Source: Apodemus sylvaticus
Lineage: Eukaryota > Chordata > Mammalia > Rodentia > Muridae
NCBI RefSeq assembly: GCF_947179515.1
Contig: NC_067476.1
Span: forward strand, 55,319,074-55,383,073
Length of the DNA stretch: 64,000 nt
Reading direction: 5' to 3'
Below, one piece after another: positions 10,080-21,437 of the stretch (within the stretch, counting starts at the first letter, position 1; each line of letters starts with the position of its first letter). Below the pieces are notes generated by a model. It made no database searches, was not told where the DNA came from, and saw only the letters and a list, made by a program, of their open reading frames with translations. Both the position numbers and the translations under genes were made by a program.

Positions 10080-10955
10080 TTCTTTAATCTTTTTTTACAG
10101 TCCAGTCGTTATCCCCCCTCTCCCAGTCTGCCCTCTGACTGTTCCTTATCTCATACCTCCTCCCCCATCTCTAAGAGGATGTTTCTACCCCCAACCCCAT
10201 CCCACCAGACCTCTCCACTCCCTGGGACCTCAGTCTTATGAGGGTTAGGTGCATCTTCTCTCACTGAGGCCAGACCCCGCAGTCCTCTGCTGTATATGTG
10301 TCAGGGGCCTCAAATCAGCTAGTGTATGCTGCCTGGTTGGTGGCTCAGTGTCTGAGAGATCTCAGGGATCCAGGTTAGTTCAGACTGCTGGTCTTCCTAT
10401 GGAGTTACCATCCTCCTCAGCTTCTTCCAGCCTTTCCCTAATTCAGCCACAGGGGTCCCAGCTTCTGTCCATTGGTTGGGTGCTAGTATCTTCATCTGAC
10501 TCTTTCAGCTTCTTGTTGGGCCTCTTGGAGGGCAGCCATGCTAGGCTCCTGTCTGTAAGCACACCATGGCATCAGTAATAGTGTCAGGCCCTGGAGTCTC
10601 TCCTTGAGCCAGATCCCAGTTCGGGGCAGTCACTAGACCCCCTTTCCCTTGGAGTCTTCTCTATTTTTGTCCCTGCAGTTCTTTTAGACAGGAACAATTC
10701 TGGGTCAGAGTCTTTGACTGTGGAATGACAACTCCATCCCTCCACTTGACGTCCTGTCTTTCTACTGGAGGTGGACTCTATAAGTTCCCTCTCCCCACTG
10801 TAGGGCATTTCATCTAAGGTCCCTCCCTTTAAGTCCTGAGAGTCTCTCACCTCCCAGGTTTCTGGAATATTCTACAGGGTCCTCCTACCTCTTGCCTCCT
10901 ACCTCCTGCCTCCTTCCTCTTGCCTCCGGAGGTTACCTGTTTCCATTTTAAATGT
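10080..10955 (-). mobile_element. Rodent L1 3'UTR, antisense, 5'-truncated
   Basis: The + strand reads as the complement of a rodent L1 3'UTR. Landmarks are 'cccagtctgccctctgactg', 'gagggttaggtgcatcttct', 'tcagtaatagtgtcaggccc', 'taagttccctctccccactg' and 'gagagtctctcacctcccag'. The T-rich left edge is the A-tail. No ORF2 sequence remains, so the element is only the 3' terminal part. Overlapping open frames on both strands are by-products of its low stop density. Confidence 0.8.
10870..10927. repeat. Imperfect CCTCCTACCT-type tandem inside the L1 3'UTR
   Basis: Several near-copies of 'cctcctacctcttg' follow one another. Such pyrimidine tandem variation is typical of the polypurine region of rodent L1 3'UTRs. 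Confidence 0.6.
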
Positions 10956-10965
10956 TTCCCAAAGG

Positions 10966-11357
10966 CTCATCGAAAGCCTGTTCTCCAGCTGGTGCTACTG
11001 TGTAGGCAGTGAGAGGCCTGTGAAGGCCTTTGAGAGGAAGGGCCTAGCAGAAGGTGGTTAGGTTATTGGGAGCACACCCTTTAAGGGATGGTTAGACCAT
11101 GACTCCTCTCCTCTCCTCTCCTCTCCTCTCCTCTCCTCTCCTCTCCTCTCCTCTCCTCTCCTCTCCTCTCTTCTCCTCTCCCCTCCCCTACCTTCCCCTC
11201 TCCTCCCCTCTTCTCTTTCCCTCTTCTGTCTCCTCTTTCCCACTCTTTGCATATAGAACTGAAATGTCCAAAACTGACCAAGATAAACCTTTCTTCCTTC
11301 TTATAGGTTGATTTTCTTAGCTATCTTGTCACTGGAAAACAATGGTGACTTATACAG
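10966..11357 (+). repeat. LTR-like (MaLR-type) interspersed repeat interrupted by a microsatellite
   Basis: Left part: 'gagaggaagggcctagcaga', 'aggttattgggagcacaccc'. Right part after the CT tract: 'aagataaacctttcttcctt' and 'ttgattttcttagctatctt'. This is the order of a common rodent MaLR-like repeat with a CT-rich middle and an AATAAA-like signal. The CT-rich middle has been replaced by the (TCTCC)n expansion. Family name not certain. Confidence 0.55.
11103..11226. repeat. (TCTCC)n pentanucleotide microsatellite
   Basis: It is near-perfect from 11103 to about 11170, then imperfect CT-rich to 11226. Because the unit is 5 bp, frames on both strands are open across it and yield repetitive spurious proteins. 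Confidence 0.95.
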
Positions 11358-11494
11358 TCACTTACCAAATCCTTATTGAGGTACAACTTGGACTTGGCCA
11401 ATGAGAATACACTGGAGAATAAAAGTTCCTGCCTCATAGAACCAACATTCTACTAGAAGGAGGGAGATAAAAAGCAACATTTATACTTTAACAT

Positions 11495-11750
11495 GATTAC
11501 TTCAAATGTATACATATTTATATATAATATATTTTTATATTTATAATTTATATATTTGTTAAATTATATATGATATCAATGATATAATATATAATAAATA
11601 CATGAATAAACATATATAATAAATTAACAACAAATATAAATATATATGACAAATATATGAATAAACTTATATAATAAATTGATAATAAATATAAATATAT
11701 ATTTCTAGCATATATATGTGATTATATTACATATATATTTACATATATAT
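11495..11750. repeat. AT-rich low-complexity block
   Basis: About 250 bp of TATA/AATA/ATAAAT motifs with internal near-repeats such as 'gaataaacatatataataaa' and its variant 60 bp further on. Almost no G or C. Confidence 0.9.
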
Positions 11751-11758
11751 GCTAGAAA
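11702..11758. repeat. 18-bp perfect inverted repeat
   Basis: TTTCTAGCATATATATGT (11702-11719) is the exact reverse complement of ACATATATATGCTAGAAA (11741-11758). The spacer is 21 nt. The outer TTTCTAGC/GCTAGAAA part is not AT-repeat, so pairing is not explained by simple-repeat symmetry alone. Confidence 0.85.
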
Positions 11759-11925
11759 GAGGGCTTAGCCTTTAAGAATGCTTAATGCTCTTCCAGAGGA
11801 CCAGAATTCAGTTTTCTGTACCTCACCAGGCTGCCCTCTTCTTACTTCTGCTGACACCTGAACATACTTGTGTATGTACACATATAATAAATAAAATAAA
11901 ATCATATACACACATATATGTATAC
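11757..11925 (+). repeat. Diverged B3/B2-type SINE
   Basis: 'gagggcttagcctttaagaa', 'tgctcttccagaggaccaga' and 'attcagttttctgtacctca' match the tRNA-derived head of B2/B3. It ends in an AATAAATAAAATAAAAT tail. The mid-section is degenerate. Confidence 0.65.
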
Positions 11926-11970
11926 ATCTAAAATCAGATCAAAACTATGTGAGATAAATGCAAACAGGGT

Positions 11971-12275
11971 GTCTTAGGTTGCTGTGATGAAACATGACTA
12001 AAGCAGCTCGGGGAGGAAAGGGTTTATTTGGCTTACACTTCCATATCACTGTTCATCATTAAAGGAAGTCGGGACAGAGAGTTGAACCTGAAGGCAGGAG
12101 CTGATGCAGAGGCCACGGAGGGGTGCTATTTTCTGCCTTGCTTCCCCTGGCTTGCTCAGCCTGCTTTTTTATAGATCCCCGGACCCCAATTCAGGGATGG
12201 TACCACTCACAATGGGCTGAGTCTGCCTCAACCAATCACTGATTAAGAAAATGTCCTTCAGGCTTGGTCTGTATC
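11971..12275 (+). repeat. Rodent LTR-like interspersed repeat, 3'-truncated
   Basis: It begins TGTCTTAGGTTGCTGTGATG and continues 'ggaggaaagggtttatttgg', 'cttacacttccatatcactg', 'gagctgatgcagaggccacg', 'cttgctcagcctgctttttt'. This is a very common murid repeat beginning 'tgtcttagt…'. The expected 3' end is missing. I do not assign a family name. Confidence 0.7.
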
Positions 12276-12420
12276 TGTGTAAAGCCTTACTGGTTACTTA
12301 CTATCTAATAACAGAAATATATGGTATATAATGTAAAATTGATTTTGCCATCAAGAAACATCCTCAATATTTTTTATTATGAAATAACGTGAAGGCAGTT
12401 TTCACCATTTTGCCACAAGC

Positions 12421-12612
12421 TTGTATTAGTCATCTTTGCATTACCTCAGCCAGACACTCAAGGCAGCTAACTTGCAGAGAGAAAAGAATTAGTTAGCCCA
12501 TAGCTTTGGAGGTTACATTCCAGGGTTGGTGGATCACATTTATTTGGCATGTGATAGGGAGAGGTGTGTATAAGAGGAAGTGGTCTCATCTAGAACATGA
12601 TCAGGTAGGGAA
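12421..12612 (+). repeat. Related LTR-like interspersed repeat, fragment
   Basis: 'ttgtattagtcatctttgca', 'cagctaacttgcagagagaa' and 'tagctttggaggttacattc' follow an older relative of the preceding element. The right end runs into the CA/GA microsatellite. Confidence 0.5.
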
Positions 12613-12623
12613 AGGGGCATTGC

Positions 12624-12627
12624 CACA

Positions 12628-12677
<50 letters not shown>
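12624..12677. repeat. (CA)n(GA)n compound microsatellite
   Basis: About 10 CA units run directly into about 16 GA units. Confidence 0.97.
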
Positions 12678-12681
<4 letters not shown>

Positions 12682-12740
12682 TGGTATTACCTTCTCCCAA
12701 ACACAGGACATATATATCCTGTGTATACCTGTATATACAC

Positions 12741-12748
12741 GTGTGTAT

Positions 12749-12791
<43 letters not shown>

Positions 12792-12803
12792 TGTGTGTGT
12801 GTA
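12741..12803. repeat. (GT)n microsatellite
   Basis: GT repeats with TA interruptions at both ends. Alternating purine-pyrimidine sequence with potential for Z-DNA. Confidence 0.95.
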
Positions 12804-13059
12804 TAGCAGTGTTCTTAGAAAAACAGGAGAAATAGAAGAATTGCCGAACAGTGATGAGAAATACTCAGGCCCCTAATGACCTCAAAGCTCACTGGGCACG
12901 CTTCCCACAAGTAAACGTCTGTTTTGGAATTCATGTGTTATTTGATATCTTTCTCTTATTTATTAATTATTCAGATGATAAGAATTCCATTGATGCCAAT
13001 CTTCTGGGATCAGACATCAGAGACTATCTTATTTTAATATGAGGTGAATTTGTATAGCC

Positions 13060-13156
13060 AAAGAAAGAAAGAAAGAAGGAAGGAAGGAGGGAAGGAAGGA
13101 AGGAAGGAAGGAAGGAAGGAAGGAAGGAAGGAAGGAAGAAGGAAGGAAGAAAAGGG
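13060..13156. repeat. (GAAA)n/(GGAA)n microsatellite, pure purine
   Basis: About 97 bp without a pyrimidine: four GAAA units followed by GGAA/GGAG units. Such tracts can adopt triplex DNA. (GGAA)n arrays are also ETS-factor binding words. Confidence 0.95.
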
Positions 13157-14300
13157 TAGATTCTTTTACAAGTGGAAGAGTAACAAAATCCCTGACACGC
13201 CTTCTCTGATGTTATCTATTTATAAGACTTCCCCCTTCACACACATAATTAAAAATCTCTCTCCAGTGAACAGTAGGCTTGGCAGTTACTTTAACAAAAC
13301 AGGATAAATCCCCTCCACTAAAGTAAAGTAGCAAATCTTGCAACAGATGTGGAGTTTTGTGACGTTGATAGAAGAGATGTTGATGGTTGTTGGAATCACA
13401 TGCAAAGCTCTTGGCAGATGGGAGTGGTAGAAACAGGAAAATAAACAATAAGAGAGAAGAATGACGAGATAGAAATTTATCAGAAAAGTTTGAAAATCAA
13501 ATGCTTAAAGGGGCCCCAGAGGGGGGAAAAATGAAGTCCTAAAGTATTCTGTCATTTTTATGGGAGAGCAGGATAACAAAATGTGGTATCATACTGCCAT
13601 AAAGCTTGATAGGAGAATTATGAGAAGAAATCTACTTCTTTCATTCCTTGTTATTAAAAGAAATTTACGGCTGCAATTATAATTCCCATCTAAATACACG
13701 ACAAAGTAAGCCCCCCCTTTTAACGATCTTTAGTGTGGTTTTTGAAAGGAAATCCCTATCCAACCTTTCCTCTCCAGCCCTGGCTCCATCTTGTGCACTT
13801 GTGCTTCTGCTGCCAATGGAGCTCCCACAGAAGTTCTTTCCCCACTGTAAGCACAGAAACCATATTTAAGAAGTCGGGCGGTTATGTAGTCCTGTCTCAC
13901 AGTTAAACACTGAGGACATCAGATGATGTCAAGGCTTGTCACGGGCATGGCACTCAAGGAGAGACAAGGTCTAAGAGTTCTGAGTCCCCGCCTCGTTCTC
14001 CACAGCTCACAGTGTGGCTTTACAGATCACCAATGTTCTCTTCATTTAAGAGTCCAGCAGTTCTCCCTGGACTGGGTTGTACCTAGGAGGTTTTTAACTC
14101 CCGAGCAGAGGCGCCACTGAGAATCTGAGAACAAAGTTAATTCTTGACTACTTGGGTTCCTTGATTAGAATAAAAATGTAATAGATCATGGGGGGAGGGA
14201 ACGGAATGCTTAGAAGACTTCCTTGTTTTATAATGTATGAGAGTCTCAAAATTGCATTGCATTTGGTTTGTATTCTGAAGGTTTTAGGCCCAAAACATTA

Positions 14301-14316
14301 AAAAAAAAAAAAAAAA
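14301..14316. repeat. Poly-A tract
   Basis: A run of about 16 A. No retroposon body is visible upstream. Confidence 0.85.
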
Positions 14317-14479
14317 GCAGATAATTCAGAAAGCACTTATATTTAGCTCTGTAAAACTTTGAAGCATATATCTGGTGTGTTCGATTTATGTTTTCTAAAT
14401 ATATCTTGTTTAGAAAAATATTTAAAATTAGTTTATCTTCCCCGAGTACAGACCACTAATAGTGGGTGGTAAAGGAAAT

Positions 14480-14830
14480 CAGTTTTGAATTAAAGGTTTG
14501 CCTTAGATAATCCATTGAGCCAAGAATTTGCATATGGATGTTACAGAGTAACTTGTATTCTAAATTTCAAACACATTTGTTTTTCAGACGCTTTCCAGTG
14601 CTTAGTAAAGTAGTTTGAAGCTTTCTAAGATACAGACTTTTTAAGTCATTAAGAAAATACTCAAAATTGAGAGAGAGATTTTTTTGGCTATTAAAAAGAC
14701 AGTATCAATTAAAAAATGCAAATAGAGAAGAGCTCAGCTTGTGGCTTACTGCATTATATCGAATTGCCTCCTTTTCTCTTTTTGAAGCTACAGCTGCTTA
14801 GCAGATGGCAGACACAAATATTGCACAAAT
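14480..14830. promoter_or_regulatory. Candidate conserved non-coding element with two POU octamers
   Basis: Octamer ATTTGCAT lies at 14526-14533 and its complement ATGCAAAT at 14716-14723, 190 bp apart. AT-rich homeodomain-like words (ATCAATTAAAAA, CATTATATCGAATTG) lie between and after them. No repeat covers the block. Octamers are bound by POU factors such as OCT/BRN; enhancer activity is inferred only. Confidence 0.25.
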
Positions 14831-15068
14831 GAGTATCACAGCATACACACATCTTCTTAATGGGGCTCCTGTTTATTAGTGTGTCCACTGAACACTCCCA
14901 GCTGAGGATAACCCAAGTAGCAGTACTCTGGCAAAACTACTGTGGAGAGAGAAGGGCTTTGGAATGTGTTAGCCGTGTGTGTGTCTCCTGGTGAAAGACC
15001 ACACCTATCCCAGGAAGCCAAACAGATAAAGTTTCAACATCATGGGGCCTTCTCTAAATTCTATGAGG

Positions 15069-15084
15069 GTTTTTTTTTTTTTTT
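15069..15084. repeat. Poly-T tract
   Basis: A run of about 16 T. No retroposon body adjoins it. Confidence 0.8.
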
Positions 15085-17000
15085 AAAACACTTCTTCAGG
15101 TCTCTGGGAAGCTGGTAGAGGGCCTCCTGTGGTACATGGGGAAGGGGAGCAATGTGGTTAAGTTTAATTTAGTTCTGACTGCAGAGAAGGGAAGTATCTT
15201 TGTGGGTGGTGAGGAGAGGTATGTACACAAGGGTGGGTGGGAAATCAAAGGTCCTGGGCAAGAGACAAAGCAGAGAGCATGAGGACTGACTCTTGCAGTG
15301 GTTCAGGTGAGCTGTGGTAGCAAAGAGAGGTGCCCAGACTCCAGACGTAGTGGAGTTGAATCACAGAATATGGTGATTGACTAAAGGAGATAATCAAACA
15401 TGAGTGACTGGCATGAGAGAGGGGGGCGCTTACAGATGAAAGGCTTGAATTTCTGGGTGGTAGGGTCACTTGCAGTGGGGACCACTGAAACAGGTGGCAA
15501 CTGGTTGGTTAAAGATGAGGAGGAGATGTCAAATAGACCACACGGAGCTCTGAGGAGCGGGCTGCAGACTCAGGGTTTAGAATGTCTTGTCTTCCAAAGT
15601 GCTTCCGTGAATTGTGTCTCCTTTAATCATGTCGCTATCGCTTCATGACATCGCAGCACAGAAATTGTCCTGAATTTTCACTGGTAGAAGCTGTGACAAA
15701 AAGACCTTCAGAAACCAAGCTTACTTCTTATGGCCAAGTGCAAGGGCATTGTACGAGACATGGACACGTGGTCCTGGTCTTCTGCCTCTGAGTCTTACTG
15801 GTTGTTTGAATCTGATTTAGACACATTTTAAGTCTTCTAAAAGCAGATCAAGAAACAGTTTTTCTCTTAGCTGAGAGTTTCAGACTCCACAAACATAGGC
15901 AGGCTACAAGTAAAGCTTTCTGTTGTCTCTTGGGTTATTTCTAGTCCAAAGGGAAGCCAGGGCTGCTAACAGTCTAATTAATCTAGACTTGGTGGGCAGA
16001 AGGGTGAGAGGGCGAGGGGTGAGAAAGACACAGCCATAGGGTGTGGCTGATCGGTGGAGGGACAGCAATAGGCACCCAGACTCTATTTCAACCCCTCTCT
16101 TTGGCCATGCAATCTTGCATCTTCCACTCTTGCAGGGTGGCAGGCGATGGACTTGGCTTTTTATTATGAGAGTCTCAGCATGCAGGATTTTAACCATGCA
16201 GACATAAAAACCCATCACCTACACTTCAAACCTATAGCTCCCCCAAGATCCTTCTATTAGAAAACCAAGGTGTCATAGCGAAATTGTTGAAGTAATATCT
16301 GGTGACTGATGAGTCGTGTTAGAAGCGGGGATGGGAGTGGGGAGGGGGTGTTTTCCAAGGGAGCTCCATGCTTTAGAAGGCGCAGGTGTGAAACTGGACG
16401 TGAGAGTTCAGACTGCCCTGCTCCTTTGTTCGGCCGAGGGACTGATGGTTTAAAATGCTTTCGTTGTGTGTTTTTGAACACTCCCTCCTCCTTTCAACTG
16501 CAACATACCTTTTTCTCCTTTTATTAACTTGACATTAAACACATCCTTCCACAGCTGCTCCACACACTCTTTTCAGTAGGAGAAGGTGAACATGGTTGTA
16601 CTTTGGGTTCAACTCACATCTTGAACTACTTTTCAGATGTTGCGGGGAGAAGCCAAACCCTAAATAGCTTTAGCTGAACACTTTCCCCTAATTTCTGGGT
16701 CTGCCTGTGTATAAAGGGAAACACATTCCACATGCGTCTCATTCTATATATCCCTAATTCCCCAAGAGGTAATTTTCTGAGACTTGATTGAGGTTCCAGG
16801 AACTTCACGAACCTCTTTACCCTTCAGCCAAATACATCTTTCTCCAGCTTAGAGTCACTTTGAACAAAGATCATAACTTAATCATCAACACTTCCTCCTA
16901 ACAGCGAACCTCAGAATTTATAGTCTAACAGTATACAAAGAGACAATGTTCTCTGATCTCCAGTTTTCTAAACCTCCTATAGGCTATCTATTTAGGACAC

Positions 17001-17050
17001 AAACACACACACACACACACACACACATACACATACCTATATACACACAT
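17001..17050. repeat. (CA)n microsatellite
   Basis: About 14 uninterrupted CA units followed by degenerate TACACATAC sequence. Confidence 0.95.
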
Positions 17051-19312
17051 CATATGCATGAAGTTTCTTCTAACTGATATCAATAGACACACACGGATTT
17101 GTTTGGCATATATAGGCCCCTGCAGAGCTAAGTTAGATCCTTGGGGGATTTAGACTACTGCTAATTTTGTACAAGATGTCTTTATTAATGTGGCCAGTTC
17201 AGAAAGTGTCTGTGGCCTGTTAGGAACATGGGGATAAAAGAGAGGTGAGAGGCCAAGAGGCTAAGGAAGAGGTCGTGAGATAGATGGTGTCCCTAAAGGG
17301 CCAGAATAGGGTAAGGAGAATTCTGGCAACACTGGGATTAGGAAATAGTCTGAGATGGACTAAGACCATGTGAAATAGAGCGACTGCGGTGAGGATTAGG
17401 TGGTGTCCCCGGAGTCCCATGTACACATCTGTCTTTGGAGATTGTAGATGATTGTTGAGAGAGAAGAGGTTTGCTCATGAAGTCATCTCTCAGTTCATTG
17501 TCTTACCAAAGGATGAAGCAGTAGAGGACATTTCCTGGAGCTGGTGTCCTCACAGACCACTGGGGACTTTAAACATATACTATGGAAAAGTCACAGGCAT
17601 CAGTTTTTGTTTTGTTTTGTTTTAAGGATTATAGTTTAAAAGGCAAGAGGCCCACTAATGCCTGAAATACCAGCTATTAAAAATGCACAAACACTTCAAC
17701 TGGGGGAAATGGAGGAAATTCCTGGGACAGCTAAAAGAAAAGAAGAAGCACTTAAAAGTAGGTGGAGTTCCTTTTCTACCCCAGAGGTTTCCTCCTACCT
17801 TTCCTCCAGCCTGATGTTTCTGGATAAATAGTCTGCAGGAAATGGTTGTGATGTCATCTCAGCTGGGTCACGAATTTAAATGCTATGGAGCCTGAATGAA
17901 AGAGGTACCTAGCCAGGGACTTCAGCTACTGCATAATTGCGTATCTGCAAAATAATTCTCTTGTTTGTTTGTTTTTTGCTAACTGACTCAAGTGTGGTTC
18001 ATTGATGACATAGAATTTTGGTGTCTGGCAGAAGAATTTCTACCCCAGGCAGGGGACAGCAGATGACAGATCAGTCCTGTGTCCACAGTCAGTCTCTGCT
18101 GAGCATGGTCATTGGAAGGTTGCTCTCAACACAGGTGTATGTGTGGGCAGGAGACTAATTTGAGGAGTTGGAACTTGAGATTCAGCCATTTAGTTTTCAA
18201 TACCATCGTGATTTCCAGTTAACCATTCACATACACCCAACTCTGAAGGGGGCGGTGTGTCTGGGTCTTTATTTTGTAGGCATAGTTCAGAGGGCCAAGA
18301 GCTAAACATGGTGACAGTTGACAGTGATGGAGTTGGTCACTGGTGAAAGCGGGTTCCAGGACAGGGCTTTTCTTACCTGTCTTCAGAATGGTGGGCGTGG
18401 ACTGTGGGCAGTCCCCGATCTTTCCATTGTGGTTAGACAAAAAGAAACAAAAAGCTTGTCAGCTGTTCCAGCCACAGCAGGGGTAGAGAAGCCTTCTCAA
18501 GCCCCTGTGTCCAGCTTGCTGATTATTTCATGGCCCCGGCCTCTGACTTGGTGTCCAGTGTCCATAGGTTAAACCCAGTGGTCTGCAGTTGGCAGAGCCA
18601 CCTTCAGCCATAGCAACTGCTTTCTCCCACATGCTTCCAACAGAGCCGATGTTCCCACGACAGCAAATGGAGACCCACCCACTCCTGCCTCTATCCTAGG
18701 AGATCTATGATGGCTCAGTGGAAAGGGGCTTGGCTTAAACATATTTTATTATGTTCGGCTGTTGGTGATATTACTTCCAGATTACAATGAAATCTGCCCT
18801 CTATTAGGGAAAATGATTAGATCATTGGCCATATTTAAATCCCCAAATCTGGGACTATATATCAAAGCGTGGAGGAAGCATGGGTTATGAAGGTTAGGAT
18901 GAGGGTAATGCCAGGAACCTGATAGCTTACATGTAGCATTCTTGGCTTAAAGGAACTGCTGAACATTGGGAAAGATTTATACCCTGTTTATCACAATGCT
19001 GCAGCTTCACCAAGGATACAAAGCAGTCACCGCTGCTGTCTCGAAGAAAAGATCATTGTAACAGTGCTGGTGCGATATGTGCTCATAATATTTATAAAGG
19101 CTAAGCTTGGAAAACAGGGCACGCCAACTGTAAGCAGTGATGGATCAATAAGAAAAAGAGAAGACAGCCAGATGGTTTAAGTGAACTCTGGAAAATGTGT
19201 GCTCCTCCCATGCAGTTGCCCTGCCAGACTCGTGTGTTCACGAGCCTTTTTCCAGGATCCACTGCGATGCAGTGCTATTGCCTTCCTGAACCTCCATTTA
19301 CTGTTTTCTGAC
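17051..19312. other. Unique stretch, no gene recognised
   Basis: Contains a (GTTTT)n run near 17608-17624 and a GTTTGTTTG run near 17962. No exon, RNA gene or interspersed repeat was recognised. Confidence 0.4.
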
Positions 19313-19369
19313 ATTCTGGGTGTTGTTAGCAACACAGCTCAATCCAAGGGGCTTATTATGTTGTGCCTA
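19313..19369 (+). repeat. Diverged local duplication, copy 1
   Basis: 'ttagcaacacagctcaatcc' followed by 'aaggggcttattatgttgtg' recurs with a few changes at 20152-20213. An upstream 'attctgggt' is also shared. It is not a family I recognise. Confidence 0.75.
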
Positions 19370-19926
19370 GCAGAGTGCCTGATCAAGCGCAGTGAACCCA
19401 CGTAAAGGACTGATTTGATTTTTGCACAAGTGTGGGTGGGAGTGGCAAATGCTTCTGCCTCCCAAGAAGAGCTTTCAATCAGGACCATCGTCCAGGGGTT
19501 GGCTTCCAGATGAACTGGCTGACCATTGGTTGGTTGATCGCTCCCAGAGCCTTCAAGGGCCGGGTGCAACGTGAAGAAGCACCCATTGTCCAAGGGGACA
19601 GTTGCTGGAGGGTTGAAACTGTAGCAGCCGCCATGGGATCTGGCAGAAGAAGGAATATGGATGGACAATCCAGGCAAGAACCGTAGAGGGATCAATGAGG
19701 GGGCACAGGAGAGTGGCCACTAAATTAAATGGTGAAGTTGTTAGTAAAAATACTCCCTACTCCCATCATAGCAGGCAGGAGGGAGAGGAAGGGAAGGGAA
19801 ACAGGCAGTTGCTTAGGGAAATACTAGCTCAGAATCTGTGAATTCAGACATAGATATCTCAGTGGCTCAGAAGTGACATATGGCATAGAAACAATAGTCC
19901 CCCAGGACCATGTAAATGGAACACAG

Positions 19927-19934
19927 TTTCTTTT

Positions 19935-20010
<76 letters not shown>

Positions 20011-20077
20011 TTCTTCCTTTCTTTCCTTTTCTCTTCTCTTCTCTTCTCTTCTCTTTTCTTTTCTTTTCTTTTCTTTT
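19927..20077. repeat. (CTTT)n/(CTTTT)n/(TCTCT)n pyrimidine tract, 151 bp
   Basis: Every base is C or T. CTTT units give way to CTTCTCTTCT and then CTTTT units. Frames stay open on both strands, producing long artefactual Lys/Arg/Glu or Phe/Leu/Ser proteins. Confidence 0.97.
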
Positions 20078-20151
20078 GATCAGAGTTTCAAAGAACTTTG
20101 GAGGTAGTTGGCCAAACCTTTGGAAGAACTGAACTGAGTAAATTTGGAGAA

Positions 20152-20213
20152 TTTCTGGGTGGGGTGTTTTTTTAGCAACACAGCTTAATCCAAGGACCTT
20201 ATTATGTTGTACA
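20152..20213 (+). repeat. Diverged local duplication, copy 2
   Basis: 'ttagcaacacagcttaatcc' followed by 'aaggaccttattatgttgta' matches copy 1 at about 39 of 44 positions. It lies about 840 bp downstream, in the same orientation. Confidence 0.75.
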
Positions 20214-21437
20214 TAACATGTATAAACAGCATGAAATGTCTTCTTTATTCCACAAGGAAGGATGGTTTTCCTTAATGCTTTATCCTTTTTGTTCTTAAAA
20301 ATTCTCAAGTCATACGGGTCTCTGGCAATTTGGAGATGGGATTCCTGGATGGCTTGGAGTTAGCCACTATCTCTTGTCAAAATATCTTACCCAATTTTAT
20401 TATCACAGGGCCATAGTCTATAAAGCCATTCCTGCTTCAAAGGCCCAACACACCGATGGGACATGAACGAGTCGAAGATGGAGAAGGGGGACGGGTGGTG
20501 CCTCTGGGCTAAGGCCAGCAAGGTGTGGCAAGGGTCCTGCGGGAGCCGAGGGGCAGTGGGTAAGCCGCAGGTCTGAAGCATCGGGATTGTAAGAGTCTGG
20601 CTACGACGTGGGCTATGATGACAACACACAACACTCTTGGCTTGTGGCCAATCAGGATGTAATGACCTGGTGAACCTCAGTCTCAGGAATGTCTTCTTCC
20701 ACTACAGAATTCTTACAGAAACCCCAACACCTGCCAGAGGCCTCAGCGGAGAGGGAGACTGAGGTCTGTATGTTGGGAATGTTACAAGTTAAGATGTGTG
20801 TGGGAACATCCCTGTCCCCAGGAGAAAGATTGGCCCATTTCTCACGATACAGCCATTCCTGCAGGCTGGATGGCTTTAACCGTGCTCCATCAATCTGCCA
20901 TCTTTTAGGAGAACTAAATCTAGTGCAAATATTTTATATAGCTATTTGATAGTTTGAAGCAGTCATATTTTATCAGACCCTCATTGTCATATTTCCGACA
21001 GAGAGGCTTAAGAGCTGCCCACCAAATATGAAGTTAAGTGGGGGAGGGGAAGCCCTATGTGTTCCTCATTAGCCACAGACTTTAAATTTCCCTGTTAGAA
21101 CATTCTCAGCTTAGAAAAAAAAAGTTAGGCAAAATGGCATTCACAGTCCACTTTCTCACGACTGTTAAAATGTGATGTGCATGCTGGGAAGCATCCACGC
21201 TTCAGACTTGAATAGAATCTTGACTCTCTGTTGTCTTCACTGAAACTTACACAAGAATAAGAGGCCAAAGTCTGAGCCACAGAATGAGTCTCTGGAAAAC
21301 TGTCCCTAACTTGCCAGGACTTGGTACAGAGAAGGCAGTGACAAAGACTTTTCAGAGGGGGACCAAGCTTCTGTTTCGGTAGGTCATGTCTTCCATAGGA
21401 GCCCTGCTTCTTTGATGCGTTAGTCTTAGACAAGATA
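20214..21437. other. Unique stretch, no gene recognised
   Basis: I see no interspersed repeat or exon here; only short unassignable frames. Confidence 0.4.

Larger units (their letters stand above)
13157..16990. other. Long repeat-poor stretch, no gene recognised
   Basis: Poly-A (14301-14316) and poly-T (about 15069-15084) are the only simple features. Open frames are short and lack family signatures. A candidate conserved element lies at 14480-14830. Confidence 0.4.

Noticed and set aside
19859..20308. Long Lys/Arg/Glu-rich minus-strand frame
   Set aside because: Translation of the (CTTT)n microsatellite, not a gene.
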